A DNA stretch of 64,000 bases from Vulcanimicrobiota bacterium (GTDB lineage: Bacteria > Vulcanimicrobiota > Vulcanimicrobiia > Vulcanimicrobiales > Vulcanimicrobiaceae): NCBI GenBank assembly GCA_003168375.1, contig PMSI01000007.1, positions 186,001 through 250,000 on the forward strand, in the 5' to 3' direction. Numbering within the stretch: position 1 is the first letter of the stretch; each line of letters opens with the position of its first letter. The notes below the pieces were generated by a model that saw nothing but the letters and a program-made list of their open reading frames with translations, was not told the origin of the DNA and searched no databases. Of this stretch, positions 41,734-51,154 are shown one piece after another. Both the position numbers and the translations under genes were made by a program.

Positions 41734-43110
41734 GTGCTTTCACTCTTGGCCGACGTCAACCCGTACATCCCGGCGCCGAGCTGGTTGAACTCCGGGGACA
41801 CCGGTTGGCAGCTCACCGCCGCGACGTTCGTGGGACTCCAGAGTATCCCGGGGCTCGCGATCCTGTACGCCGGGCTCGTGAAGAAGAAGTGGGCGCTCAA
41901 CTCCGCGGTGATGTGCTTCTACGCATTCTCGATCGTGCTGATCTGTTGGGTCCTGTGGGGCTACAACATGGGCTTCGGCAGCCCAGCGACCCTGGGACCG
42001 GGAATCCTCTCGATGATCGTGGGGATCCCGGGACCGGCGATCGGCGCCGCGTCCGAGCTCGGGCAAGCGAACATCCCGCTGGCCGGGAGCGGCTTCCCGC
42101 CGCTGCGGTTCTCGGGTTCGGCGATGATCTATTTCCAATTCGTGTTCGCGGCGATCACGCCGATCCTCATCGCCGGCGCCGTGCTCGGGCGGATGAACTT
42201 CAAGGCCTGGATGCTGTTCGTGCCGCTGTGGAGTTCGCTGGTGTACACCGTCGGCGCGTTCATGCTGTGGGGCGGCGGCTGGCTCTCGAGTCTGGGCGCG
42301 GTCGACTACTCGGGCGGGTACGTCATCCACCTCGCGGCCGGCGTCTCGGGCTTCGTCGCAGCGGCGATGGTGGGACCACGGCTGCTGCAAGACCGCACCA
42401 GCTTCGATCCCAACAACTTGATCGTCGCGCTCGCCGGCGCCGGGCTGCTGTGGCTGGGATGGAACGGCTTCAACGGAGGTGACCCGTACTTCGCGAACGC
42501 GGACGCCGCCGCAGCCGTCTTGAACACGAACATCGCGACGGCGGTGGCATTGCTCGTCTGGCTGATTCTGGACATGTTCGCGCTGGGTCATCCCTCGGCC
42601 GTCTCGATGATCAACGGGATGATCGTCGGCCTGGTCGCCATCACTCCGGCGGCCGGCTACGTCGACGGCTACGGCGCGATCGCGACCGGCGGCGTCGCCG
42701 CGCTCGTGGTCTGGTTCACCTTGAACAAGGTCGGTAAGCTCGGGATCCTCAAGCGCGTCGACGACACCTTCAGCGTACTGCACACGCACGGCGTCGCCGG
42801 CTTGATGGGCGGCCTGTGCGTCGGGCTGTTCGCGAATCCCAACATGCTCATCTATCTCAGCGGCGACAAGAAGGTACCGGCGGTCTCGGTGCAAGGGCTC
42901 TTCTACGGAAATCCCAAGCAGCTGTGGATTCAATTCCTGGCGGCGCTCGTGATCATCGCGTGGAACGTCGTCGCGACCGCGATCGTGCTCAAGATCGTCT
43001 CCTTCATCTTCCCGCTGCGCGCCAGCGAGAGCGACATCGAGGGCGGGGATCTGGCGATCCACGGGGTCGATCCAGTGCCCGCGTATCCAGCTCCGGCGGC
43101 GCCCGCGTAG
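41734..43110 (+). CDS. amt: Ammonium transporter (Amt family)
   Basis: A 458-residue membrane protein with about eleven helices. Family signatures include AILYAGLVKKKWALNSAVMCFYAF, DYSGGYVIHLAAGVSGFVAAAMVG (first pore His), AGAGLLWLGWNGFNGG, and DTFSVLHTHGVAGLMGGLCVGLFA (second pore His). The start is GTG 41734 with GCGGAGG eight bases upstream. There is no separate signal peptide. No glnK/PII gene is adjacent, although amt is often paired with one. The acidic C-terminal tail (ASESDIEGGDLAIHG) is the usual PII-contact region. Confidence 0.95.
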   Translation: MLSLLADVNPYIPAPSWLNSGDTGWQLTAATFVGLQSIPGLAILYAGLVKKKWALNSAVMCFYAFSIVLICWVLWGYNMGFGSPATLGPGILSMIVGIPGPAIGAASELGQANIPLAGSGFPPLRFSGSAMIYFQFVFAAITPILIAGAVLGRMNFKAWMLFVPLWSSLVYTVGAFMLWGGGWLSSLGAVDYSGGYVIHLAAGVSGFVAAAMVGPRLLQDRTSFDPNNLIVALAGAGLLWLGWNGFNGGDPYFANADAAAAVLNTNIATAVALLVWLILDMFALGHPSAVSMINGMIVGLVAITPAAGYVDGYGAIATGGVAALVVWFTLNKVGKLGILKRVDDTFSVLHTHGVAGLMGGLCVGLFANPNMLIYLSGDKKVPAVSVQGLFYGNPKQLWIQFLAALVIIAWNVVATAIVLKIVSFIFPLRASESDIEGGDLAIHGVDPVPAYPAPAAPA

Positions 43111-43114
43111 CGCT

Positions 43115-43255
43115 TCAACGGTCGTCGTCGTCGGGCCCGGAAGCGTCGGGCGCGTACAGGAGCATTGCGACGAACAATGCGACTCCGGCGGCGACGGCGA
43201 GCGTGACGACGAGCATCGGTCCCTGAAGCGTACGCGTCTCGCGCGCACGGCGCAT
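43115..43255 (-). CDS. Small single-span membrane protein
   Basis: A 46-residue protein with one transmembrane helix (LVVTLAVAAGVALFVAMLLYA) and an acidic tail (DASGPDDDDR). Start ATG 43255 (MRRARETRTL) or an internal ATG (MLVV). It occupies the convergent gap after the ammonium transporter and is 35 bases downstream of the aldo/keto reductase on the same strand. No family recognised. Confidence 0.5.
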   Translation of the reverse strand: MRRARETRTLQGPMLVVTLAVAAGVALFVAMLLYAPDASGPDDDDR

Positions 43256-43289
43256 TGGCCAGATGTTCTTCGTCGCGCCGCCCGTCAGC

Positions 43290-44282
43290 TCACCGGTTGA
43301 TCGTCTGCATCGCGCCGGCCGCGTAGCGATCGCCCACGATCTCGTCTTGCGGAACGGCGGCCTCGAGCTCCGCGACCTCGTCCGGCGAGAGCGTGATCTC
43401 CACCGCGGCCGCATTCTCCTCGAGGTACTTCCGGCGCTTCGTTCCCGGGATCGGCACCAGATCGTCGCCCTTCGACAGCACCCACGCCAGCGCCAGTTGG
43501 CCGGCGGTCGCGCCCTTGCGGTTCGCGATCGCGCGCACGCGCTCGACCAGCAACTGGTTCTTGTCGAATGCTTCGCCCGTGAATCGGGGAAACCGCTGCG
43601 TACGCGAATCAGTGCTGTCCAGATCGCTGGGCTTCGTGATCGTGCCGGTCAGAAACCCGCGCCCCAGCGGACTGTACGGCACGAATCCGATCCCGAGCTC
43701 CCGCACCGCCGGCAGGAGCTCCGCCTCGACATGGCGCTCCCACAGCGAATACTCCGTCTGGAGCGCCGTGATCGGATGCACCTTGTGCGCGCGACGAATC
43801 GTCGCGGGCGACGCCTCCGAGAGCCCGAGGTACCGCACCTTGCCGGCGTTGACGAGCTCGGCCATCGTGCCGACCGTCTCTTCGATCGGCGTCTGCGGGT
43901 CGACCCGGTGCTGGTAGTACAGATCGATATGGTCGACACCCAAACGCTTCAGCGACGCATCACACGCCGCGCGCACGTACTCCGGCCTGCCGCTCACCGC
44001 CCAGTAGCTCGGATCGTCCTTTTTCCGCACGTTCGCGAATTTCGTGGCGATGAACACCTCGTCGCGCCGTCCGCGGATCGTCTTTCCGATCAGCTCCTCG
44101 TTGTCGCCGATCCCGTACATGTCGGCCGTGTCGAGCATGGTGATTCCGAGCTCCAGCGCTCGCAGGATCGTCGCGGCGGACTCCGCGTCGTTCCGCTCGC
44201 CGTAGAATTCGCTCATCCCCATGCAGCCGAGTCCCATCCGGGAGACGATCGCACCCTGTGAACCGAGATTGACCTTTTCCAT
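43290..44282 (-). CDS. Aldo/keto reductase
   Basis: A 330-residue NADPH-dependent aldo/keto reductase. The catalytic tetrad is in place: Asp and Tyr in [19 protein letters not shown], Lys in [10 protein letters not shown], and His in [10 protein letters not shown]. The cofactor region near the end is [19 protein letters not shown]. The start [28 protein letters not shown] is typical of the AKR13-like group. Substrate unknown. Confidence 0.92.
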   Translation of the reverse strand: MEKVNLGSQGAIVSRMGLGCMGMSEFYGERNDAESAATILRALELGITMLDTADMYGIGDNEELIGKTIRGRRDEVFIATKFANVRKKDDPSYWAVSGRPEYVRAACDASLKRLGVDHIDLYYQHRVDPQTPIEETVGTMAELVNAGKVRYLGLSEASPATIRRAHKVHPITALQTEYSLWERHVEAELLPAVRELGIGFVPYSPLGRGFLTGTITKPSDLDSTDSRTQRFPRFTGEAFDKNQLLVERVRAIANRKGATAGQLALAWVLSKGDDLVPIPGTKRRKYLEENAAAVEITLSPDEVAELEAAVPQDEIVGDRYAAGAMQTINR

Positions 44283-44337
44283 GCGCGTTCCGACCGCGTC
44301 GCGGATGTCGAGGTTGCGCCCGGGGCGCTCGTTGCGC

Positions 44338-46557
44338 TTAGGGAGCAGGCGTGGGGTGGAGTTTTCGCGTGAGGTAGTCGAGGCTGGTTCGCGTCCGGTG
44401 GAGCAGGTTCGCCTGTGTCCAACCGGCGCGATGCCGAAGCCCCGGATAGAGCATGCTCTCGAACGGCGTCGCCGTGGCCTGAAGCGCCGCCATGAGCCGC
44501 GTGGAGTTCTCGAAGATGACGTTGTCGTCGGCCATGCCGTGGATCAGCAGCAAGGTGTTGGGCGCCAGGCGACTCAGCCGCGCGGTCACCTCCGACGCCG
44601 CATAGCCGGCCGCGTTGTCCTTGGGCGTTCCCATGTAGCGCTCGGTGTAGTGGGTGTCGTAGAGCGCCCAGTCGGTCGGCGGCGCCGCTGCCACGCCCAC
44701 CGCAAACGGTGAGTTCGGAGCCGTGAGCAGCATCAGGGTCATGTAGCCGCCGTAGGAGCCGCCGGTGACGCCGATTCGCGCCGGATCGACGTACGGCAGC
44801 GTCCTCAAATAGCGGACGCCGTCGAGCTGGTCGGCGACTTCCCACGTCCCGAGCTTGCGGTCGATGGCGGTCTTGAAGGCCACCGAGCGGTTCGGCGTAC
44901 CGTGGTTGTCGAGCGCGAAGAGGATGAAGCCGGCTTCGAGATAGAGCTGGTCGGCCGGGTTGTTCCACACCTTGCGCACCGTCTCGCCGCCCGGCCCGCC
45001 GTAGACCTGGACCAGCACCGGGTACTTCTTCGTCGCATCGAACCCGGGCGGCGTGCGCAGCGACCACCACAGCTTCTCGCCGTCGCTTGCCGCGATCGTC
45101 CCGAACGCCGGGACGCGCAGGCGGCCGGCAAAGGGATAATAGGGGTGATCGGGAGCGAGTGCGTTCTCCTCGATCCAACGGACCAGCGTGCCGTCGGCGC
45201 GGTAGAATCCCGTGCGCGGCGGCGTGCTCGGATCCTGAAACGTGGCGGCGAACGTACCGCCTGATTTCGCGACCGTCACCGTCCACCAGCCGCCGGCGGC
45301 GGTCAACGCGTTGGGCTCCGCCGGCTCGCGATACGAGACCTCGTAGAGGCGCCGCTCGATCGGAGTCTCCTTGTTGGCGGTGAACAGGACGACGCCGCGC
45401 GCCTCGTCGACCCCCACCACGGCGTCGACCGGCCACTCACCATGCGTGACCTGGCGGATCAGCTTGCCGCCGGCGTCATGCAGCGACACGTGCCGATATC
45501 CCGTGCGTTCCGAGGACCACAGGAACGAACCGTTCTTGAGCGGCCGGAAGTCGTTGGAGAGCTCGATCCAATGCGGGCTCGTTTCCGTCACGATGACGCG
45601 GCTCGCGCCGGTCGTCGCGTCGGCGGCGAGCAGGTCGAGCCGGCGTTGGTCGCGGCTCTCGCGCTGAACGTAGAGCGTCTTGCCGTCCAACGACCAGTCG
45701 ACGCGCGCGACGTAGATGTCGGTCGTCGCGCCGAGATCGACAGCGATCGTCTTCCGGGTCGCGACGTCGGCGATATGCAGGCTGACGATCGCGTTGGGGC
45801 GGCCGGCGCGGGGATAGCGCTGCCGCACGATCGTCGCCCCGGTGGCGCCGACGTCGAGCCGGTCGACCACGTCGACGCGGCGTTGATCGACGTGCGTCAG
45901 CGCGATGCGGCGTTCGTCCGGCGACCACCAGTAGCCCGTCTCGCGACCCATCTCTTCCTGCGCGATGAACTCCGCCGTCGCCCAGCTCGCGAGCTCGTCG
46001 CCGCCGGTCGTGATCGCGCGCTCCGCTCCGCCGGTCGACGGCATGACGTAGAGGTTGTCGGCGCGCACGTATGAGACGAATCGTCCCTTCGGCGAGACCT
46101 TCGCGTCGATGTGGTCGCCGCCGCCGCGCGTCAGCGGCTTGATCGTACCGTCGCTCCGCGCGTAGAGCCAGAGGTCGCCCTCAACCGAGGCGAGGATGAA
46201 GCGCCCCCGTTCATCCCAGTCGTAGTCGACGACGCCGTGGCTCTGAACGCCCTGGCGCTCGCGACGGCTCTTCTCGGCCTCGCTGAGCGCGCGGTCTTTG
46301 GGGATCAGCGCGCGCGCATCGATCAACAGCCGTGGAGCGCCGCCCTTGACATCGACGGCCCAGAGATCCGTCATCCGCGGATCGTCGGGCTTTGCCTTGA
46401 GATAGGTGACCATCGTGCCGTCGGGCGACAAGCCGACGCCGCGCGCCCGCGGACCGGACAAGTCGGGCGCCGCATACACCCGTTGCGGGGTCAGTTTCTC
46501 GGACTGCGCCACGCCGAACATCGCCCCCGCCGCCAGTACTCCGGCCAGCCACGCCAT
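44338..46557 (-). CDS. Exported S9 family peptidase (dipeptidyl peptidase IV-like)
   Basis: A 739-residue serine peptidase. An N-terminal signal peptide ([18 protein letters not shown]) is followed by a beta-propeller of repeated blade motifs ([44 protein letters not shown]). The C-terminal alpha/beta hydrolase domain has the nucleophile [15 protein letters not shown], the Asp region [17 protein letters not shown], and the His in LYPGLRHR. It would remove dipeptides from Pro-containing peptides outside the cytoplasm. The distal His segment is short but present. Confidence 0.9.
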   Translation of the reverse strand: MAWLAGVLAAGAMFGVAQSEKLTPQRVYAAPDLSGPRARGVGLSPDGTMVTYLKAKPDDPRMTDLWAVDVKGGAPRLLIDARALIPKDRALSEAEKSRRERQGVQSHGVVDYDWDERGRFILASVEGDLWLYARSDGTIKPLTRGGGDHIDAKVSPKGRFVSYVRADNLYVMPSTGGAERAITTGGDELASWATAEFIAQEEMGRETGYWWSPDERRIALTHVDQRRVDVVDRLDVGATGATIVRQRYPRAGRPNAIVSLHIADVATRKTIAVDLGATTDIYVARVDWSLDGKTLYVQRESRDQRRLDLLAADATTGASRVIVTETSPHWIELSNDFRPLKNGSFLWSSERTGYRHVSLHDAGGKLIRQVTHGEWPVDAVVGVDEARGVVLFTANKETPIERRLYEVSYREPAEPNALTAAGGWWTVTVAKSGGTFAATFQDPSTPPRTGFYRADGTLVRWIEENALAPDHPYYPFAGRLRVPAFGTIAASDGEKLWWSLRTPPGFDATKKYPVLVQVYGGPGGETVRKVWNNPADQLYLEAGFILFALDNHGTPNRSVAFKTAIDRKLGTWEVADQLDGVRYLRTLPYVDPARIGVTGGSYGGYMTLMLLTAPNSPFAVGVAAAPPTDWALYDTHYTERYMGTPKDNAAGYAASEVTARLSRLAPNTLLLIHGMADDNVIFENSTRLMAALQATATPFESMLYPGLRHRAGWTQANLLHRTRTSLDYLTRKLHPTPAP

Positions 46558-46622
46558 CTCCGCGTCGTTCTCGGCGGAAGAAGCGCCGGCCCTGCGCGCT
46601 GCTTAGCGCACGTACGAATCGC

Positions 46623-48560
46623 TCATGGCTGTGCGCCGAGTGACCTCAGCCCGGCCCGAGCGGGTTCGCGCTGCAGGAGCTCCGGACAATCGTGCGCCGC
46701 GAGCCCGAAGAATCGCGTCGCTTCGGCCTTCGCACCTTGGAGCAGGTCGTATTCCGCCGTGTAGTAGTTCGCCAAGCAGACCTGGAGCCGTTCTGTCGCG
46801 GGGTTCGGATCGCGTGCGGCGGCGAGCGTCGCGGCCGAAGAGCTCTGCCCCAGGAAGAGCCGGACGATCGGTGCGGGCCATGCATTCATGTCGAGGCGCT
46901 TCGCGGCTTCGGGGAGCCGGCTCGGCGCATGACTGCGGCGATCCGCGAGCTCGACGAGCAGCGCAGCATAGGCGTTGGCCGGAGCAAGGGAGGCGGCTTT
47001 CTCGAAGTCGGCGCGCGCTCGGCTGAGCGGCCCCGCGTACAGGAAGTTCAGCCCACGCACGACGTACGGGTACGCGAAACTCGGAGTGAGCCGGACGGCC
47101 GTATCGTAATCGGCCACGGCGCGGGCGCGATCGTCTTTCGCGCTGTACGCCAGACCCCGATTTGCGTACACGGCGGCGACCGAGGGGTCGAGGCGCAGCG
47201 ACTGGGTGTAGTCGTCGATCGCCCGGTCGAGGTCGTTCTTCGCGCTGTAGGCGAGACCCCGATTGGCGTACGCGTCGGACATCGCCGGATCGAAGCGCAG
47301 CGCCAGGTTGAAATCCGCGATCGCCCGGTCGGGGTCGCCTTTGCCGCCGTACAGCAGCCCGCGATTGAAATAGGCATCGATCATCTGCGGATCGAGCCGA
47401 AGCGCTGTGCCGTAGTCGGCGATCGCGCGGTCGTACTCTCGCCGGTGCCCGTTCGCGATGCCGCGGTTGTAGTAGAAATCCGCGTCCGAGGGGTTCAACC
47501 GGATCGCCTCATCGTAATCGGCGATAGCGCGCTGGGGATTCCCGAGGTTGTCGTAGGAATCGCCCCGATCGTTATAGGCGTCCGCGAACGTCGGATCGAG
47601 CCGGATCGCTTCGTCGTCGTCGGCGATCGAGCGCACGTAGTCGTTCTTGTTGTAGTAACTGTTGGCACGATTGTAGAACGTGACGGCATCTCGCGGATTC
47701 AGGCGGATCGCCTCGTTGAACATCTCGATCGCGCGGTCGTAGTCGCCTTTGTCGTCGTAGAGCGTTCCACGATTGTTGAACGCGGCCGCGAGGCGCTCCG
47801 GATCGCCGCTTTGCCGAGCGACGATCAGCTGCGCGTCGTAGAGTGCCTGCGCTTCCCCCGCGGTCCGGAACGTCTTCACGTACGACGGTGCGTCGGCCGC
47901 AAAGGACACGCTCGGCGTGCGAGCGGGCGTAATCACGTCGACCGCTCTGACGACGTGCGGTCTGTCCGAGGCGGCGGCGCCGGCCGACGTCGCCGAGGAT
48001 TTGCTGCCCGCCGTCCGCCCCGGCCGCCTCGCTCCCTCGATCTGGAGCCGCGCGGCGTAGCCGACGTCGACGATCCCGCGCTTGCACGCGAACGTCACGT
48101 TCCGTCCGGACCCCTCGACCGAGAACACCGTGCCGCGCGCCGACGCGGTGAACGCGCGGCCGTACTTGATCTGAAAGAAACTGAGCGTGCCGTGTACGAC
48201 CGAGAACAGCGCGCTTCCGTGCGCCATGCTCGCACGCTCGCCCGCACCGGTTTCGATCAGCGTGAAGCTCGTGTCCGGCCGAAGCGTCGTGGTGCTCTTG
48301 GCGTCCGTCGACGCGATCACGACGGTCACGCGCAGCGGGACGTCGATGCGTGCGCCGTCAGGCAGCGTCTGACGAACGGCCAGCGCCGTGGGGCGGCCGT
48401 TCGGAAGGGTCACCGTCGCGAACGCGGTCGTGCCCGGCTGGGTGCGGATCTCCACCACGACGTGCTGCCGGCTAGCGGCATCCGCCCGTTCGTGACCGAA
48501 CGCAACGAGGGTCGCTGCGAGGGTGAGACAGAGAAGCGCGGACTTCCTCGTCGATCGCAT
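46623..48560 (-). CDS. Exported FecR-domain and TPR-repeat protein
   Basis: A 645-residue protein with a signal peptide (ALLCLTLAATLVAFG, residues 7-22). Residues of about 35-170 resemble a FecR domain, with RPDTSFTLIETGAGERASM and GTVFSVEGSGRNVTFACKRGIVDV. A linker follows, and then from about residue 240 at least eight tetratricopeptide repeats (for example YDRAIEMFNEAIRLNPRDA, PQRAIADYDEAIRLNPSDA). The C-terminal 100 residues are helical. Protein-protein scaffold in the periplasm is the likely role. ATG 48560 with GAGG is preferred over the upstream in-frame start. Confidence 0.8.
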   Translation of the reverse strand: MRSTRKSALLCLTLAATLVAFGHERADAASRQHVVVEIRTQPGTTAFATVTLPNGRPTALAVRQTLPDGARIDVPLRVTVVIASTDAKSTTTLRPDTSFTLIETGAGERASMAHGSALFSVVHGTLSFFQIKYGRAFTASARGTVFSVEGSGRNVTFACKRGIVDVGYAARLQIEGARRPGRTAGSKSSATSAGAAASDRPHVVRAVDVITPARTPSVSFAADAPSYVKTFRTAGEAQALYDAQLIVARQSGDPERLAAAFNNRGTLYDDKGDYDRAIEMFNEAIRLNPRDAVTFYNRANSYYNKNDYVRSIADDDEAIRLDPTFADAYNDRGDSYDNLGNPQRAIADYDEAIRLNPSDADFYYNRGIANGHRREYDRAIADYGTALRLDPQMIDAYFNRGLLYGGKGDPDRAIADFNLALRFDPAMSDAYANRGLAYSAKNDLDRAIDDYTQSLRLDPSVAAVYANRGLAYSAKDDRARAVADYDTAVRLTPSFAYPYVVRGLNFLYAGPLSRARADFEKAASLAPANAYAALLVELADRRSHAPSRLPEAAKRLDMNAWPAPIVRLFLGQSSSAATLAAARDPNPATERLQVCLANYYTAEYDLLQGAKAEATRFFGLAAHDCPELLQREPARAGLRSLGAQP

Positions 48561-48634
48561 GCCGGGAGCCTCCTCGGGTACCATTCGTCAGCGGACTCCG
48601 AAGGACTGCCGCGGCGACCCGTGGAGAGACTCGT

Positions 48635-49399
48635 ATGGGCGAACTCGCGGGTCGTGTTGCGATCGTCACCGGCTCCTCGGACGGGATCGGCTTGGCCACG
48701 GCGCGCCGGTTGGCGGAGCTCGGCGCGGCCGTGGTCATCAACTCGCGCTCGCAGGAGCGTGCCGACGCCGTCGCGCGTTCGCTGTGCGACGACGGCCTGC
48801 GTGCGAGCGCCGTCGGCGCCGATCTCGGCTCGCAGGCGGGGGTCGAGCGGCTGATCGCGGGCGCCATCGCCGCGTACGGCACCGTCGACGTGCTCGTCAA
48901 CAACGCCGGGATGCCGAGCGTCGCTCCCGCCGAAGATTTGCGCGTCGAAGACTGGCGCGCCGTTCTCGACCTGAACCTGACCGCTCCGTTTCTGTGCGCA
49001 CAAGCCGCCGGCCGCATCATGCTCGCGAAAGGCAAGGGCGTCATCGTCAACGTGGGATCGGTGTTCTCGCGGCTCGGCATGCGGGGGCGCGTCGCGTACA
49101 GCGTCAGCAAACACGGCTTGGACGGGCTCACCGCGACGCTCGGCGTCGAATGGGGACCGCGCGGAGTGCGGGTCGTCTCGGTCAATGCCGGATACACCGC
49201 GACGGCGCTGGTGCGGAACGCGATGGCGATCGGAAGCTTCGGCGACGATGACATCGCGCGGCGCACGCCGCTCGGGCGGCTCGCCTCGCCCGTCGAGGTT
49301 GCGAACGTGATCGCGTTCGTGGTCTCCGACGCAGCGTCGTACGTCAACGCCACCCACATCTACGTCGACGGCGGCTGGACCGGTTACGGCGGATGGTAA
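48635..49399 (+). CDS. Short-chain dehydrogenase/reductase (SDR)
   Basis: A 254-residue classical SDR. The cofactor motif is VTGSSDGIGLATARRLAELG, followed by VLVNNAGMPSVAP, catalytic Ser in NVGSVFSRLGMRG, and the YSVSKHG catalytic Tyr-Lys pair. The end VSDAASYVNATHIYVDGGWTGYGGW is the usual FabG-like tail. The Asn-Ser-Arg after strand 2 (VVINSRSQER) suggests NADP preference. Substrate unknown. Confidence 0.93.
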   Translation: MGELAGRVAIVTGSSDGIGLATARRLAELGAAVVINSRSQERADAVARSLCDDGLRASAVGADLGSQAGVERLIAGAIAAYGTVDVLVNNAGMPSVAPAEDLRVEDWRAVLDLNLTAPFLCAQAAGRIMLAKGKGVIVNVGSVFSRLGMRGRVAYSVSKHGLDGLTATLGVEWGPRGVRVVSVNAGYTATALVRNAMAIGSFGDDDIARRTPLGRLASPVEVANVIAFVVSDAASYVNATHIYVDGGWTGYGGW

Positions 49400-49402
49400 A
49401 CG

Positions 49403-49525
49403 CTAATCGCTGGCGAGGATGACGTTCTCGAGGACGGGATAGATCTGGGCGCCGAGTTCGCCCACCGGCATGTCTTGGCTACTAGGAACGTGACCGAGCG
49501 GCACCCAACGTGCGCAGGGAGCCAT
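49403..49525 (-). other. Short protein-like ORF, possibly a gene remnant
   Basis: A 40-codon minus-strand ORF (ATG 49525, TAG 49403) between the SDR and TIR genes. It reads MAPCARWVPLGHVPSSQDMP and then VGELGAQIYPVLENVILASD, a composition much more protein-like than ordinary antisense frames here. It overlaps the TIR gene start by two bases and has no open frame further upstream. It may be the end of a gene truncated when the TIR gene arrived, or chance. No family recognised. Confidence 0.3.
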
Positions 49526-50744
49526 GCCGCGCGTAACCCTCTCCTACCGGCGCGACGACTCGGCGGGGATCGCTCGCCTTATTTTTGAGCGCCTCAAGCC
49601 TCGCTATGGCGCCGAGTCGGTCTTCATGGATATCGACGCCATCGAGTTCGGCGAAGACTACCGCGACAAGATCCATCAAGCCCTGGGGCAGACCGACTTT
49701 CTCCTGGTGCTGATCGGTCCGCGCTGGCTAGGCCCGACGGCGGGCGGCCGGAATCGCATCAACGACGCGACCGACCCCGTGCGGATGGAGGTGGAGCGGG
49801 CCTTGGAGGTCGGTCTGCGGGTCGTGCCGATCCTGCTCGAGAGCACGCCGATGCCGAGCCCCGGCGAACTGCCTGAGTCGCTCGGCCGGCTCCCGTATCT
49901 CAACGCGGCGGAGGTCAGCGCGGGGCGCGAGTTCGACGGTCAGATCGACCGCATCATCCGCTTCATCGACCGGACGTTCGCCGCACTCGAAGCGAAGCGC
50001 GCGCGCGAGGCGCAAAAGGAAGTTCCCCGCGTCCCCGCGCCACCAACGCCCGCCGTGGCGGTTCCCGCTGACGTCGCGCCGCCGGCGGCGACCGTCGTCC
50101 CGCGCCGCGATCCGCCCGACGTACCCGCTCCTCCGACGCCGGTCGTCGCCGCGCGCCGGTCGAACAAGGGCCTCGTCGTCGGATTGGTCGTCGTGTTGGG
50201 TCTCGGCGGATTCATCGCGCTCGTGAACGCGGACATACACGCCCTCGGTCCCAAGACCGTTTCCGTAGCCACCGAAGCGCCGACGGCGGCACCGACCCCC
50301 CAGGTCTTCACCGTGCCGACCGCGGCGCCGACTCTCCAGGTCACGTCAGTGCCGACAGCGGCGGCGACCCTCAACATCTTCACCATGCCGGTGATACCGC
50401 GGCGGGCGGGCGCCACCGTGCCGATCGGCTTCGTCGTCATGTACCCCCGATTGGGTGGCCTGTTCTGGAAGCCGACGAAGTGCAGCCCGGCCGGCGCCGG
50501 TGCGCGGGTCAGTATCCAGCTTTTCAACGACTACCGCGGGACCCTCAACGCCGACGTCGCGCTGGCGAAGCCGGAGAACAGCTTTGTGACGAACGACTGG
50601 GTCGAAGCGCGTCAGCATCTCGCACCGGGTTTGAGTCCCACGTACGCCCGCACGTTCGCGAGCTTCAAGTGCGGGAGCAAAGTGTCATCCGGCGTGCGAA
50701 GGGTGCGGTTCGGCGAAGACAGCGGGGCCTACGTCACCTTTTGA
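49524..50744 (+). CDS. TIR-domain membrane protein with short tandem repeats
   Basis: A 406-residue protein. Residues 1-150 form a bacterial TIR domain: RVTLSYRRDDSAGIARLIFERL, VFMDIDAIEFGEDY, DFLLVLIGPRWLG, and VRMEVERALEVGLRVVPILLE, where Glu89 fits the catalytic Glu of NAD-cleaving TIR enzymes. Residues 160-212 are Pro/Ala-rich, and 215-234 a single transmembrane helix. Residues 250-289 hold three imperfect repeats of TVPTAAPTLQ-like units. A C-terminal domain of about 110 residues with two cysteines (KPTKCSPAG, SFKCGSK) follows. The topology suggests a cytoplasmic TIR and an outside sensor. Possible defence or stress NADase; not proven. Confidence 0.8.
   Translation: MPRVTLSYRRDDSAGIARLIFERLKPRYGAESVFMDIDAIEFGEDYRDKIHQALGQTDFLLVLIGPRWLGPTAGGRNRINDATDPVRMEVERALEVGLRVVPILLESTPMPSPGELPESLGRLPYLNAAEVSAGREFDGQIDRIIRFIDRTFAALEAKRAREAQKEVPRVPAPPTPAVAVPADVAPPAATVVPRRDPPDVPAPPTPVVAARRSNKGLVVGLVVVLGLGGFIALVNADIHALGPKTVSVATEAPTAAPTPQVFTVPTAAPTLQVTSVPTAAATLNIFTMPVIPRRAGATVPIGFVVMYPRLGGLFWKPTKCSPAGAGARVSIQLFNDYRGTLNADVALAKPENSFVTNDWVEARQHLAPGLSPTYARTFASFKCGSKVSSGVRRVRFGEDSGAYVTF
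50277..50390 (+). repeat. Three imperfect tandem repeats in the TIR protein
   Basis: The coding sequence repeats a roughly 39-42-base unit giving (E/V)APTAAPTPQVFTV, PTAAPTLQVTSV and PTAAATLNIFTM. It lies just outside the transmembrane helix and looks like a stalk region. Confidence 0.6.
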
Positions 50745-51154
50745 GTCGAGAGGACGGTACCCGCTTGCTCGAGCCCTGAGCGGATTGCATCCGGCGTCGG
50801 GGGACAACCATGGACGAAGATCGTCGCCTCCAACTCGACTCCGGCTCCCTCGCCCGCTTCGGGCGCCCCAGCCCAAGGACCGACGCCTGCGGCACAGTCG
50901 CCGATTGCAACCACCACCCGCGGAAGGGGGACGGCGTCAACGGTCTGTGCGGCCGCGGCACGCATCGCCACGGTCATCGGGCCCGTGACGGTGACGACGT
51001 CGGCATGCCGCGGGGAGGCGACGATGTCCCAGCCGTTCCGCGTAATATCGTAATAGGCGTTGTTCAGGGCGTTCATTTCGTGCTCGCAGCCGTTGCAACT
51101 TCCGCATACCAGGTGTCGAATACCGAGCGATCCGCGAAAACTCGACTTCGTCAT
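50729..51154 (-). CDS. Group 4 hydrogenase/complex I-like small subunit (HyfI/HycG/NuoB-like)
   Basis: A 141-residue iron-sulfur subunit carrying the proximal [4Fe-4S] cluster. The cysteines are in HLVCGSCNGCEHEM (Cys17, Cys20, Cys23), VAIGDCAAGVG (Cys87) and FVHGCPPTPDAI (Cys117), the pattern of HycG/HyfI and NuoB. The ATG at 51154 overlaps the large-subunit stop (ATGA). It is the last gene of the six-gene operon. It transfers electrons between the catalytic large subunit and an unknown donor. Confidence 0.85.
   Translation of the reverse strand: MTKSSFRGSLGIRHLVCGSCNGCEHEMNALNNAYYDITRNGWDIVASPRHADVVTVTGPMTVAMRAAAAQTVDAVPLPRVVVAIGDCAAGVGPWAGAPEAGEGAGVELEATIFVHGCPPTPDAIRSGLEQAGTVLSTQKVT

Noticed and set aside
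47100-47850. Apparent DNA repeat in the TPR gene
   Set aside because: Similarity follows the tetratricopeptide protein repeats with diverged codons, not a recent tandem DNA duplication.
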